Source: Gnomoniopsis sp. IMI 355080
Taxonomy: Eukaryota > Ascomycota > Sordariomycetes > Diaporthales > Gnomoniaceae
Direction: 5' to 3'
DNA: 64,000 nt
NCBI GenBank assembly: GCA_027946555.1
Contig: JAPEVC010000202.1
Location: 1-64,000, forward strand
Part shown: positions 21,401-33,125 of the stretch, in pieces
Position numbering within the stretch: position 1 is the first letter of the stretch
Layout of the letters: every line of letters starts with the position of its first letter
Notes under the pieces: generated by a model
The model's input: the letters and a program-made list of their open reading frames with translations, nothing else
Databases searched by the model: none
Told to the model about the DNA's origin: nothing
Position numbers and translations under genes: made by a program

Positions 21401-22740
21401 AGAGTCGCAAAGCACTGCTCTGCGAATGTATATCCAGACACGTGTATAGCCTGGAAATGACTTGCCTCCCAGAGGAAGGTTCTGTGGATAGATAAGCGAA
21501 TTCATGGATATTTGCCCCGTTCCAGATGATGTCTTTGCGGCTGTAAACATGGTAGCACTGTCTCTGACCGTTGTATTGCCGATCAAGGTGCGACTGCAGT
21601 CATTGTGCCAAAGCTTGCGTCTGGGGTTTGGCGGCACTCAAAACTAGACGTCTTCCATCCAGACTGACCCCCAGGTACATATCTAAGTCGAGATCCATGT
21701 ATTTTTGGATTTTGCTTGAGAGTGGTGGCCTTTCCTTTGTCATGTGTTTGACGTTTGTGGTGCATCGGCTCAGTTTTAGATTCTAGCTCGACCGCACCCG
21801 TCATCAACATATCGTCGGCCCGAAACACATTTTTCAATGTCATCGAAAGACAGGCCACCCTTTTCAGGTGTATGTGCCTGTCTTGGTGGCGAAGAGAGAA
21901 GAATCTGAAGGACGAAAGGCATACTCCAGCGGGTGTTTTAAGGACAAGCTAGAGAGAACTGGACTGGCTCTGTTCGATCCACGTGGGGTTTTGAAGTGCT
22001 GCCTATACTACACATAACAATGCCTTTGAAGCATCCGAGCGCTCAACGGCGAGCCTGCGCCCAAAAATGTACCGTAGATGGCAGAAAAGGGCTGCATAAG
22101 GGGACATCAAATCGCCTCGGAGCATGTGGAAGAGACAGGCTACATGCTCGTGCTCAACGGCATCAAATTTGCTCGGATTGATCTGTCCAGATTTGGGAAG
22201 AAATTTAGAGGAATCTAAATTCATCAGTAGCTCGGCTTATACAGAGCGCTGTGGGCTGTAGCACTCAAGCTAGCGTGCCTCGAGGACTTGATTTTGCTGA
22301 GTATCGGTTGCAGTCCGGCATATCTGTGGATTATCAGATGAGTAACTGCGCACTGATCTCATAGAGACCTCAGTGACTTAGTACCTGAGCGCGGGGAGGA
22401 AGCTGGGGATGCCAAGGCCTGTCCTCAGCTCACAGCAAGCAAGGCTGGCGTGTTTCTTGGTCGACGGCTCCTGTGGTCTTTGTTGTGTGCTGCGGCTGCG
22501 GTCATCAGTGACGATATCGGGAACGCTGGGGCAGCACTACGGCCATTGGACGTACCCCGTCATTGCATAGGTCCTTGAGCTCTATTGTCACACAGCTACA
22601 GAGCGTGAAAGTCCCTCCAACTCATCGTACCTAAGTATGCACGAGCGTAGTAATGGAACATATGTCGAGTACCGAAGGGGAGGATCAAGGCTTTGTAGTC
22701 AATGACAACTGCGCGGTCTCCAAGAAGCCAGTGATATAAA
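18490..22740. other. Gene-poor region, part 1
   Basis: No frame here convinces me. The longest, on the minus strand at 19936-20331 (131 residues), has a signal-like start, no recognisable motif and an overlapping competitor frame. A TACCTAGGTA palindrome lies at 19621-19630. The sequence just upstream of 18489 should carry the promoter of the disordered-protein gene. Confidence 0.4.
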
Positions 22741-25700
22741 AAAACTTATCATGGCTCCAAAGACTGGGTGTGTGAGTGTGTGGGTGTGCGTGAAAGTTGC
22801 GCGAGTGGCCTACTCAATGCGTGGAGCTTCCTAACGCTGAGCGCTTGGAGAGGTAGTCAGACTTCCGCTACACTGTATATTGCGGGCGAGAATGGCTGCT
22901 GGTGGACGGATTCGTTGTGAATGGGCGAGGAGACTGGAGACCGTGCAGGGTTTTTATCTCCCATATAGACTGCCCGGTGTAGAAGGGTGCAGCAACCAAG
23001 AAGGGATCGGAGTACCTACTAGGTGCTTTTGAGGGCTGGGGATGATTCACAGCACTCCTTGGATACGAGGGTATGCAGAACATCACAATGCTATAGCCGT
23101 AGTGATGAAGTGTAAATAAACTAAGGGTCAGCAAATGGACAAGCTGCTGGAGAATACAACCGGTGTATAGAGTAGTATTTACTGGAGGAGGTCGGTCGGC
23201 TGGCGGGCGGCGGGCTGGTCAATGGGCAAGCGTGCTTGGGAGTTGCATTGGCAACGGTACAGTACGTCGGAGCAGTCGAGATCATTGGTCAGCTGGGCTA
23301 CTTCATGAAGCCAGCCTACAAAGGCCGCACTGAGCCCAAGGAGGATTGTTGTCCTGTTGTCGCCCTTATTGAAAGGCCGTGACAAAGATGCTATAGGGGT
23401 GAGATTAATAGGCAAAGTAATATCGAATAGCTCACTGGGCTGGATGTGCTGGGCAATGATCCTCTTGGGCGATACAAAGTCTTCAAGGTGGCGATTAAAG
23501 GTGCCTGTTTCTGAGGGCGACTATTGGAGCAAGGCATTGAAGGCAGCAGAAGCAAGAAGGTAGCAGTCCAAGGCGATTGGGTCCACGGCATCCATAGAAC
23601 GTTTCCACTGTTGCCAACTTAGGCAAGAGAAAAGCTGCGTGCTAGAGCGCGATATCGACATCATCAAGGTCAACAGGCTAGGAGTTGCATGCATAGCAAG
23701 GACAAGTCACAGAGGCACTGCGGGAGGCTTCGATACGCTCGGCGCGACTATCGAAGGCGACGGCGACGACGCCATACGGAGGGAGCGATATTCCGGTAAC
23801 GATATAGCTTGGGGTCCAAGAGGGGTTTCAACAGTGCTCACAAGCATGCATATATCACTTACATGAAGACGACACGGACTGTTGGCGACTAAGGACGCTG
23901 AGCCAAGTTGGGTACCTGGGTAGGTTTGTGGAAGCGGGAGACGGCGGACGACCAAGAACTGCAGGCCCACTCATATGAAAGCAATTCATCAGTTAGGCGG
24001 AGTGCATCGATTGTGCTGCAGTAGGTGTAATCAGCTGTTTCGTTCGCGGTGTGCCCTGTTCGTAGATTGGTCTGGTTGAGTGGACCTGTCCTCGGCAACA
24101 ACGATCCCATGTGAGGATTGAGGCTCGGCGATCCGGATTCGAAGAGGGCTGGTCAGCCTGGTTTTCGAGAAAGGGCAGAAAAGCGCCCTGTGTCTATTGC
24201 TTGCAAGCATAATGTTCTTGTTGGCGACGGTCGAGCAATGCAGGGAATTGGAGCGTAGCCAGATTTGACGGGATAGTAAGTTGAGCAGTCTCCGTTTGAG
24301 ACGGGCGCCGCTTTCGTTCACAGGAGGCGAGTGGTCGGCTACAAAATCCCGCATAGCCAATCTTGCAGCTTTCGCAGACCACAGCATCTAAGTACGGCAA
24401 GAGGATGGAGACTTTGTCTCCCCTAGAAGGTAAGCAAAGGGATAAGAACCATGTAGTGTCATTCGCAGCCTTGAGCAACCGTCCCTGTTGCGCAGCACGG
24501 CCCAGATTCATCACAACAACAGGAGGGGAGGGGGGGGGGGACGAAGCGTGGTCAGACCATCGCTGGCATAAGACTGGATCAGGATGGCAGCCAGGATTAA
24601 GACAAACGGCCATAGCGTCAGACAACATGCTCGGAGCAGAGCTGGAATCCTCTCACAGCATTGCAGGGACCAAAGCTATGGGAAGGGAATGCAGTCACAC
24701 GATACTGCCACATCATCAGGGGATAATACAGCCAGCCTTGTAACAGTCAAAAGCCCCTGGCTTGCAGGTTGGTGTAGACCGGAAGGCTGCTGGGGGTGTA
24801 TACACATATGAGCAGTATGCGCTTCTCGGCGTTGGAGGCGTTGGAGGCACGGTTTGATCGTGGTAGCAGCAGCTGCCGTATCGAGGAGGTATCTAGGAGA
24901 TCCCGCAAAACTGTAGAGGCAGATGTGTGCGTAGGTGTGGGTGGTTGGGCGCAGTGCTGGGGCACGGGCACGCGTGTGTCTGTATCTGCATCGCATAAAA
25001 TTTGCTGCTCTTTAGTCTTTGGGCAGGCTTAGCATCTAGGCTGGATCTTGGTGAAAGCAGCCTACCGGTAGGGCGTAGGGTAGGACAGAAGGTGCCGTGT
25101 AGCTGCTCGAAGCTGTTAGCAGGCTATCTGTCTGAAATAGAGGTGAATCGAGTCTGGGACAGCAATAGAGAAGAGAGGAAACCTGGCCTGTGTTCTTGTT
25201 TTGGGGCAGGATGGCAGGTGTGGTGGTAGAGGCTTGCACAGCGTCGACGGGAGGCTGACATGGAGGAGATTCCGATGGGATGTAAGACGAGCGCGCTCGT
25301 GGCCATGATGCAGCGCGGATGAGAGGGCGACTGGCGGCATCGTGTGCTACCGGCGGGCACGAGACTTGCTGCCAGTTGCCCTAGGAATGAGCAGGAGAGA
25401 TTCTGGACGTGGGGTACCTTTCCCACGAGGGCAACAGAGAGCATCTTGGAATCAACAACCCGGCAAGAGTTGTTCCCAGTACATATGCGTGGAGTACAGG
25501 ACAAGGGACTTGCGAAGCGGATGCATTGGTGGATGAGGGTGGCGATGGTGATGTTACGAAGCAGCAGCATGAGCGTGGGGAGCGGAGTGCGCCGAGGGGC
25601 TCGAGGAGTATGTGCCGGCGATGACAGTCACAACCTGAAGCAGGGAGGCCAGGGTAGGTAGTGCCACAATGGACTTGTTAGCAGCATGTTGGGCAACGAG

Positions 25701-26341
25701 GGCAGCGATAATGGCGTCGGCGTCGGCAGATCTCCAGCAGCACTCCAGTCAGTATGTATCATGGGTTGTGGAGGAGATGAAGAATTGCAACGAATAGGAT
25801 ATGCGCGACGTTACTGGTGAATGAGGGCAGCTGTGATGATCTCGAAATCAGCGATCCTGAAAGTAAGTTAGCTGGCGATTACGAGGGTCTAGAGCAGAAG
25901 CGAGGTGATGGGCCTGTTGCCAACCGGACAACCATGGCAAAACATTACTCTAAGGCTGGTGGGCAGCTTGACGATGGCGGTGGCCATGGTTTCGGACTTG
26001 GCGGCGCTAGAGTGACAATGTTAATAGAACCAGATCATCAAGTCAGTGGGCAATGTGGAGAGCGTCAGGAGCGGCGCCGTTGATGGAGGAAGCATGTTGT
26101 GCGGTTCGAGGTCTGACCTGGGAATGGGCATGCGGTCGCAAGCGGCGCTTCTCGATATACTTTGTCGGCGACAGCACCGCGAGCACTTCAAGTTCCACGA
26201 CCCAGCATAACCATGCCAGCACCACAAACAACATCACCACTACCTATCACACTGTACCATCCCTCCCTATGTCTCCAGCAAATTCAGCATCCCCGCGACG
26301 CGCAATTGCCACCCAGCTCCCCAGGCCGTCCACCGCGGCGC

Positions 26342-26420
26342 CACTGTGTCAGATCACCCAAGGGTGCCGGGTTGACCGGATGACGGGACGCGTAGGTTAG
26401 ACTTTCTAGACAGGAGCCAG
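26342..26420 (+). repeat. Dispersed ~78-bp direct repeat, copy A
   Basis: Begins CACTGTGTCAGATCACCC, contains GGTGCCGGGTTGACCGGATG and ends CTTTCTAGACAGGAGCCAG. It matches copy B with a few substitutions and one variable block after ACGGGACG. Confidence 0.65.
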
Positions 26421-27948
26421 GAAGAATCAGCGCCGGAGAATGACTGCAGGTGCTTTCCACAGTAAGGAGTGATGGCGCAGGGCGGCAGCTGGTGGCGATG
26501 GAGCTTGCTTGTGCTTGTAGTGGCAGTGGACCAGGAGGTTGCTGGAATGTGGCGGCTGTGGAAGAATTCGGTCAGCTCGACATCATCAAATGGTGGCCAA
26601 GGCTATCACAACAACAATCAGGTTACATACCAAGCCTGATTACGCGTCGTCCATTCTTGCTTGATAGCTTGGTTGCTCGGACACGTGCCAAGATGGCGAA
26701 CGTCGAGGTGTAAGTGGTAGGCCAGTGACTGGTCTTGAGCACTGTACGGGTGTGGAGGTGAGACCAACAAGCCATGCAAATTGAAGACGAATGGATGGGA
26801 ACTTGAAGCAGATGACTCAATGTGTGATGCAGTGGCACTGTGGCTTTCTCGGCTGGGTGACGGGAATTTGCCTGTTTGATGAGCTCTGGGACAGGAGTGC
26901 TAGTGTGGACGCGTCGTGGGACTTGACTTTGCCTTCTTCGCTGTGCACCGCGGTGGGAATGCCGCGCTCCATTCGTGGTGAAGACAAATAACCTTGATCT
27001 GTGCTGTGACTGAGCTGTGACTGAGCTGTGGGCGCTCCTCGTGGATGCTTGTTCGCGTTTGCGCCTGGGGCCTTTTTTCTAGTTAGCGCTGGAGCAGGAG
27101 GGAGCTATTGACAAGTCAGCGGTTGATACGCAGAGAGATCAGGCATATTAGTAGCGTCGCAAAAGATGGCGAGGGTGATGGCGATGGCTTCGCGTCGCGT
27201 CGCGGAGGGCTTGCTGGCGACAGATAAGTGGTATGCGGGCTGGGTGGGCAGAGGCCTGGAGCTGTATGATCACGACGCAGCAGCTGGGAAGTAGCGGCAA
27301 GATGACTGGGCAGAAGGGGTCATGAAGTGGACACAGGGGCTGGCAGAGCGTGCTATTCTGCGGTGTCATAGTCAGCAAGAAGACGCTTGAGGTGAAGAAT
27401 GATTGAGCAAACCAGAAACAGTCCAACGAAACGGCGACCCTAGGCTGGCATGTTCCATACAGCACAGCACAGCGCTGTGATCAGACTGCTTGTTAGACAG
27501 GTGTGGCGATGACGTCGGCGTCGGCGGCAGTGTGGGGATGGGATCTTGTCTTTGGCGACGGGAGCCGTGGGTCGGTCAGCTGGTCTCTTGGGTGGGCTAT
27601 GCTTGGTGTTGATGTTGATGGGACCACGCGAGCTGGCACGGTCGGGGTTTGGCTTGTCTAGAGAATTTCTGTGATTTTGTGAGGTGGTGTCCATTTGTTG
27701 CGAGCTCAATGTCCTGACTGACCTGGCTTGACTCTTGCTTGACTCGAGGGCAGGATGGGGAAGAAGACGCGTCGGCATGATGGCATCTTGGCTTGAAGGC
27801 TTGGGCTTGAAGGGTTGAGCTTGAAGATGGCGCACGCGCACGCACACGAACACGCAAACGAACACGCACACACTCACGCGCACGCACATTGCCTCGTCCG
27901 CGGCTCGCCGCCAACCTCACCGGCGCCCCAGGCCATACTCGACCTCGT

Positions 27949-28025
27949 CACTGTGTCAGACCACCCGAAGGTGCCGGGTTAACCGGATGACGGGACGAGG
28001 AGAATGCTTTCTAGACAGGCACCAG
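27949..28025 (+). repeat. Dispersed ~78-bp direct repeat, copy B
   Basis: Begins CACTGTGTCAGACCACCC, contains GGTGCCGGGTTAACCGGATG and ends CTTTCTAGACAGGCACCAG. It is in the same orientation as copy A, about 1.6 kb away. Differences include G/A changes that could come from RIP or ordinary drift. Confidence 0.65.
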
Positions 28026-28202
28026 CACAGGAATGACGTGGCTCTGGAGTTGATGATGATTGTGGTTGTGGTTGCGATTGTGGATGTGGTTGTGCTCGTA
28101 CTCTGAGGTCGACGCGAGAGGGAAGAGAGAGGGAGGATGAGAGAAGGTGGTGGGAATGTTGGCAGTGCTTTGCGGCTTGAATGGGGCTTGAGGTGGGTTG
28201 GA

Positions 28203-28308
28203 GTCGAGATCGTCGAGATCGTCGAGAGTCGAGATCGTCGAGATGGTGGAAGGATGGTTGAAAGATGGTCGAGGTTGAGATGGTCGAGGTTGAGATGGTC
28301 GAGGTCAA
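28203..28308 (+). repeat. GTCGAGAT / GATGGTCGAGGTT minisatellite
   Basis: Tandem imperfect units: first GTCGAGATC-type units, then three GATGGTCGAGGTTGA-type units. No gene is supported across it. Confidence 0.6.
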
Positions 28309-28560
28309 GAGTTGTGGAAAAGCAAATCAAGAAGCGGTAGCTTATGGTAGAAAGGCCGCGGTGGTGACGTTTGCGATGTTGTGGTCTGTGTCTTTGTTGT
28401 TGCTGGTTGCCTCGTTGACAGGGGAACAACTTGAACACAGCTGCTGGCGTCGGGTGCAACTTGGAAGGTGGGACACAAGTACCCACAAAGTCAAAGTTGG
28501 AGAAACTTTGGGTGAAAAGGTACAACAATAAACATCGTTCTATCTACCCAAGTACCTAGG

Positions 28561-31500
28561 GAGGTAGGAGGTACCTTCCTAATCACCTCGCGAAGGAGGA
28601 AGCCGGCTCAGAGCCCCGGGGGGGGGGGGGTCTCCACGCAATCGCCCATCACCATCGCCGTCACCATGACTGTCACAGTCCTGCAGACTCATCCACACCA
28701 TGGAATCGAGTCCAGACCCATGCTTGATATCTGCAACTCCTCGCACTCATCGCTCATCGTGCGACCAAGTAAGTCGCCCCTCTAATGACTCTGTGCCGCT
28801 GTACAAGAACCGTGTCATGAGCCAAGCTTTGGCTGTATTCTGTGTTTATTTATATAGCAAACTCAGTAGCGGCAGACTGTCCAGCAATGTGATGGTGTCC
28901 ATCGAGTCAAAGGCTGGTTGGAGCCGTACATGTTTATGCACAACCCCCCTCCCCCCGGCGGGGGCCATCCTATGCAAAGTACACCTGCCAGATATGTCCA
29001 GCACCCCACCACTCTGTTGATATAATGGAACATTCAGCTGTTCAGCTGTTACGCTTGTCAGTGTATTTGTTTGTGTGTGTATAGGTGTCATCTTGCTGGA
29101 TAAAGAGTCGTAGAAGAGGGTCGTAGGTTGGTTGCATATGCCATTGCAGACCCACAGCCCACACATCTAGGTGCTCAGGTACTTGATAGTCGATACGTGG
29201 GTTGAGATTGCAAGCTGTGAATTACTCCTACATGTGGCATGCCCCTTACTTCCAGAATCCGAGACCCAACCTGAAGTTGTTGCGCCTCCACTACATATTG
29301 CCAGCGTCTCTCCCCAAACAGACGACGATTCCATTAAAGGACAGCCTCCTTAGGTACTCATTCCCCCGGAACCATAGCACGGTATTCAGGGATACGATGA
29401 GGAGAAAGGGCATTCTGGACCCTTCATGGCATATATTTTGCTCCCGACTCCCGCAGCCGATGTCACACGCTCACATATGGTGTGGGTTGGCTTCTGTAAC
29501 ACTATTGATTCCATATGTGGGGAGTCGCTGATATATCTACCAAGAGGGTACCTTGAGTATATATTTGCCACTACTGCTGCCTTTGCATCCCGTCTTTGGT
29601 TGGGGAGGGGGGGGGAGGTAATATATACTTACTTTACTTTCGACTACATGCGCACAACAATGGCATCATATGCATATGCTTATATTGCGCATACTGGCTG
29701 ACTAATATCAGGTCAATCCTAGAAAGAAAGGCAAGGACAGGGCTATATATACTCCTACCCTCTTAGCACATTCGCAGCTCCAGCCACCTAGTATTCTACC
29801 AGATTAGCTTTTCCTGCTTCTTATAAAGGTCAAATTTATTCATACATACCTACCTAGGTAGGTATTTTGAGCCCAAACATCAATTATTATGCAAGTACTA
29901 AATCTGACCTGAGTTGAAACTGGAAGGAGGGCTATAACTGCGTTTGTAAAACTCCCTCAATTCTGAAATTAGTACCTAGGTATACTTTGATATTTCCAGG
30001 CTGGTCTGGCTTATTCGCTTTGACGGCATGATATCTTAAGCAGCTTCACTACACTCTTAAAGGTCTGTTGCATCCCGCCAGCCAAAAAAAATGGTTGTTG
30101 GACTTGAATTTAGGTTGCACCCGAATCAAGATTTGTTATTGTGGGCCATTAGACTTCCGGATTCAGCGAAAGTGTTCCATCTTTTTCTGTAACCAATCGC
30201 AACGCTTCCCGGGGAGTAGAGTTGCCGGATTAGGCAGGTGTTAGCCGCACTGAGTTCTGTAAATAATCTGAAATGTCACTAGACCTAAATAGTGGTAGGC
30301 TTCCTCTTTCGCATCTTTCGATAGATCTCAATGCTACAAGAAATCATTGTCTCATTTTGACAGTGCAGACAGCGGCTCTTGTATCGCTTTTGGCCCCTAG
30401 GCCGCTGAGACTCCGTACTTCGCCACCCCAAATCAATCACTCGGTCTACGCTACACATTTCAGGAATCCCTCCACGAAATTTTGGACCATATGGCACCGG
30501 CTATTCGGGAGAGCGAGTATGCTGCACCCTTTTATTGCGGACGATTATATTGGAATCTGGTGATGCGTGGACCACGTGGAAGAGCTTACGTCAACGTCCT
30601 ATAAGCATAGGCCAATCTACCTACGCCATTCCGAAGCTGAGGGTGACTGCGACATATTCAATTATACGAACAAGACAATTGCTATCATCGAATTGGAGTA
30701 GGCAGTGGTGCAGCCGCGAAAGCTTGCATTGACCCGGGCAATCCGCCGTCTTTGCCCGCTTTGGCTGAAGCTGCCTTCTACTACGTTTCCGAGGTTCCCA
30801 TTTGACCTACAGCTTATACACAGCGCATACCTGGATAGACTTACATCAAGTCTATGAACCTGTCCCCAGGAATCCTAAACTCCGGATAATGAGTGGAAGA
30901 AGAATTCCATCTGTGTCCTTTAAAACAAACTCGAGGAAAACAGTGATGGGGGTGTATTTGAGCCGAATCTTGGTCGCGTTAGCAGTGCATTTCGACTTAT
31001 TTTCTCATGCCAAAGCCCATGTTTGGTCCAGGGGAACTTTGATGATATGAATAAATCGAGCTTGTTGTGACTCAGAATAGTCGGAAAGCTTTGCTGTGTA
31101 GAATTCCATTCTGAAACTTTGGAGGGCGTGGAAGCGTTCTATTTCAAAGCTTATTTCCAATGTCTTGTCTGGCGGCACAGGGAGATTCACTCGAAAAGCC
31201 CCGTGACAATCTCGAGTCAGCAATGGAGAAACATTCAAGAAACGTCTTGAAAGCTACAGCCGAGGCCATGGCGGCGTAGAGAGCTTCCATTGCCTAATTT
31301 GCTTCCGGATAATTGCCACAGATGACTGGCCTAGTACGCGGGGTCATCTGCGTTCTAAAGGTTATTGTCGAATTGGACATCAGATCAATGACCCACCTCT
31401 TAAAAGGCTAGGAAGCACGTTACCATTCAGGCCCGTCTTCTCCCACGAGTAGACTTGGTAGTCGTCTGGCTACTTGTTACTATTCTCGCAGGCCTGCTTC

Positions 31501-32432
31501 CAGCCCATCTCAAAATAACGCAAAGGACGATCGAGTCCGAACTTAACCTCTAGCTTATTCAAGACTTGATGACAAAGCCGAAACTGCCTGGACTATCTCC
31601 AAACAGGCTCTACTACCTGATTACCCAAGCAACCACGATCTCAGCGGGATCAAACGTAGGATCACTCTAAAAGGGAAGAAAGTCCCAAAGCAACAGCAAT
31701 ACCGTAATCAAGCTTGCATCAGGTCACAGGGTGACACCAGAGACATGGATATACGAAGCCGATTTCGAAACATTTCGGCCCGCCACCTATGCGGTAGACA
31801 AGTGCTAAGCGTCAGCATATCTTAGATCGCAAGACGTCCCTGACGGCCTCGGAAGAAATAGCGATAAGGATAACGACGAGCTGTTTATAAGCGTCCAGGT
31901 TCCAGCAACAACAGACGATTTAAGAATTTCGTGAAATAAAGGCGTTGATTATATACGTATTGGCATGGCGAGGGGGCAGGCGGATCCTTTATATCAGTCA
32001 CTTATTGCCACTCCCGGAACGGAATGAGTGGTATAATAAATCTAATGTGAAGATCTATTGAGATGGACACGAAGGTAGCAGGATGGAAGCCTCCATGTAC
32101 AGCTGAAGACCGGGCAAGCTTATTGGAGCTAGCTGGAGGCTAAATCCTGGAGGAGCCCGGTGCGCAAGGCGGAGAAGAAATAGATCGACTGCTAAAATTC
32201 TGTCTTCTATTCACCGTCTGTTCTCTATCTGAACTTGTTTCTGCAGTAAGGAATTCTGCAAGACATCGTACAGTACCGAGCTTTTTTGTAGGTCCTGTCT
32301 GAGCGCAGGTTCGGAGAGAGACGCTTCGGTAAATTAAACAAGCTCCTCGCCTTATTTTTTCCTCCGCGTTTTGTAAGTGTCCTCATCTTCGTTCTGCTCC
32401 TCGAGATAAGCAGGGGAATAGTGACAAAGGGG
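28561..32432. other. Gene-poor region, part 3
   Basis: No firm gene. A run of 13 G lies near 28618-28630. TACCTAGGTA palindromes lie at 29851-29860 and 29973-29982. On the minus strand, 31238-31005 encodes a 77-residue peptide (CHGAFRVNLPVPPD ... KVPLDQTW) with a protein-like beta pattern that may be a gene scrap, but I cannot assign it. Confidence 0.4.
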
Positions 32433-33125
32433 CTATTCTTCCCATGGATAGTTTATCAGGCCTGTGCCAGGCGGGTATGGTTCTCGAATACACCATTCAA
32501 GATTCTTCCCTCGTTCGCTCCGGTCAGGGCAAAGGGTGAGATGTACCAAGTATGTTATAACAATGAAACTCCTCTCCTCAACCTCCTTGTCGGCGAAGAT
32601 GATGGCTGGCATTCTGACTTCCTCTGTTTCGAGATATTGAGGCTCGTCGCATCTCGCGTAATACAGAACTGAAGTACTGTAATTATCTTGGAGAGCTAGG
32701 CTGAGGCTGCTGACAACTGTATCGCCTGCACAGATACTGAAAGAATCACTGATATCGATCGTGATTTTCGTACCTTGAATCTGAATCAACCCTTCATCAG
32801 AGAGGTAGTTGAAGTCTTGCAGGCAGTCTACCAAAGCCTTCTGTCCCAGGTTCGCAGTAGTGTATCCGCAATGCATCGAGAGTAGGATTAAAAAGACCGG
32901 CTCATCACGTCCTTCGTACAGTGCGGAGACGCCATGTCCGAGGAGTACCGGATTGAATCTAGCTTTGTGTGCAACTTCGAGCCAGTCCCACCGCTTGAAA
33001 ATTTTGTTCCAAGCAGCGAGGTGCTTTTTGGCCTTTTCTGAGAGCTGACCGGGGGATGTCTGTGCAGTCTCCCAGCAGCCCGCTGGTGTTGATTCTGTGT
33101 CCTGGTGTTGTTGTGGTGGAGTCAT
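32433..33125 (-). CDS. Hypothetical protein (230 aa)
   Basis: ATG-started single-exon frame with balanced, globular composition. The first ~30 residues are polar (PPQQHQDTES), then come a Trp-containing helical part (AAWNKIFKRWDWLEVAH) and alternating hydrophobic strands (PVFLILLSMHCGY, TKITIDISDSFSI, FIVITYLVHLTL). It ends INYPWEE. There are no obvious catalytic motifs, signal peptide or membrane span. I do not recognise the family. Its codon use looks coding, unlike the DNA around it, and it stands alone in a gene-poor region, as lineage-specific accessory genes often do. Confidence 0.55.
   Translation of the reverse strand: MTPPQQHQDTESTPAGCWETAQTSPGQLSEKAKKHLAAWNKIFKRWDWLEVAHKARFNPVLLGHGVSALYEGRDEPVFLILLSMHCGYTTANLGQKALVDCLQDFNYLSDEGLIQIQGTKITIDISDSFSICAGDTVVSSLSLALQDNYSTSVLYYARCDEPQYLETEEVRMPAIIFADKEVEERSFIVITYLVHLTLCPDRSERGKNLEWCIREPYPPGTGLINYPWEE

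Larger units (their letters stand above)
22741..28560. other. Gene-poor region, part 2: low-complexity DNA
   Basis: The stretch is rich in simple repeats: a GTGTG-type run near 22768-22795, a run of about ten G near 24531-24540, a (CA/CG)-rich run at about 27836-27893 and a GTCGAGAT-type minisatellite at 28203-28308. Frames on both strands encode Ser/Thr/Pro- or Gly-rich peptides that follow the repeats, so I do not call them genes. Two copies of a ~78-bp element are listed separately. It could be a long untranslated or regulatory region, but nothing shows which gene it would serve. Confidence 0.4.

Noticed and set aside
24194..25570. Minus-strand frames of 144 and 148 residues
   Set aside because: Ser/Thr/Pro/Arg-rich without motifs, and equally long frames run on the opposite strand; they follow local base composition.
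27440..28528. Long minus-strand frames (up to 190 residues)
   Set aside because: They translate the CA-rich run and the GTCGAG minisatellite; repeat-derived peptides, not genes.
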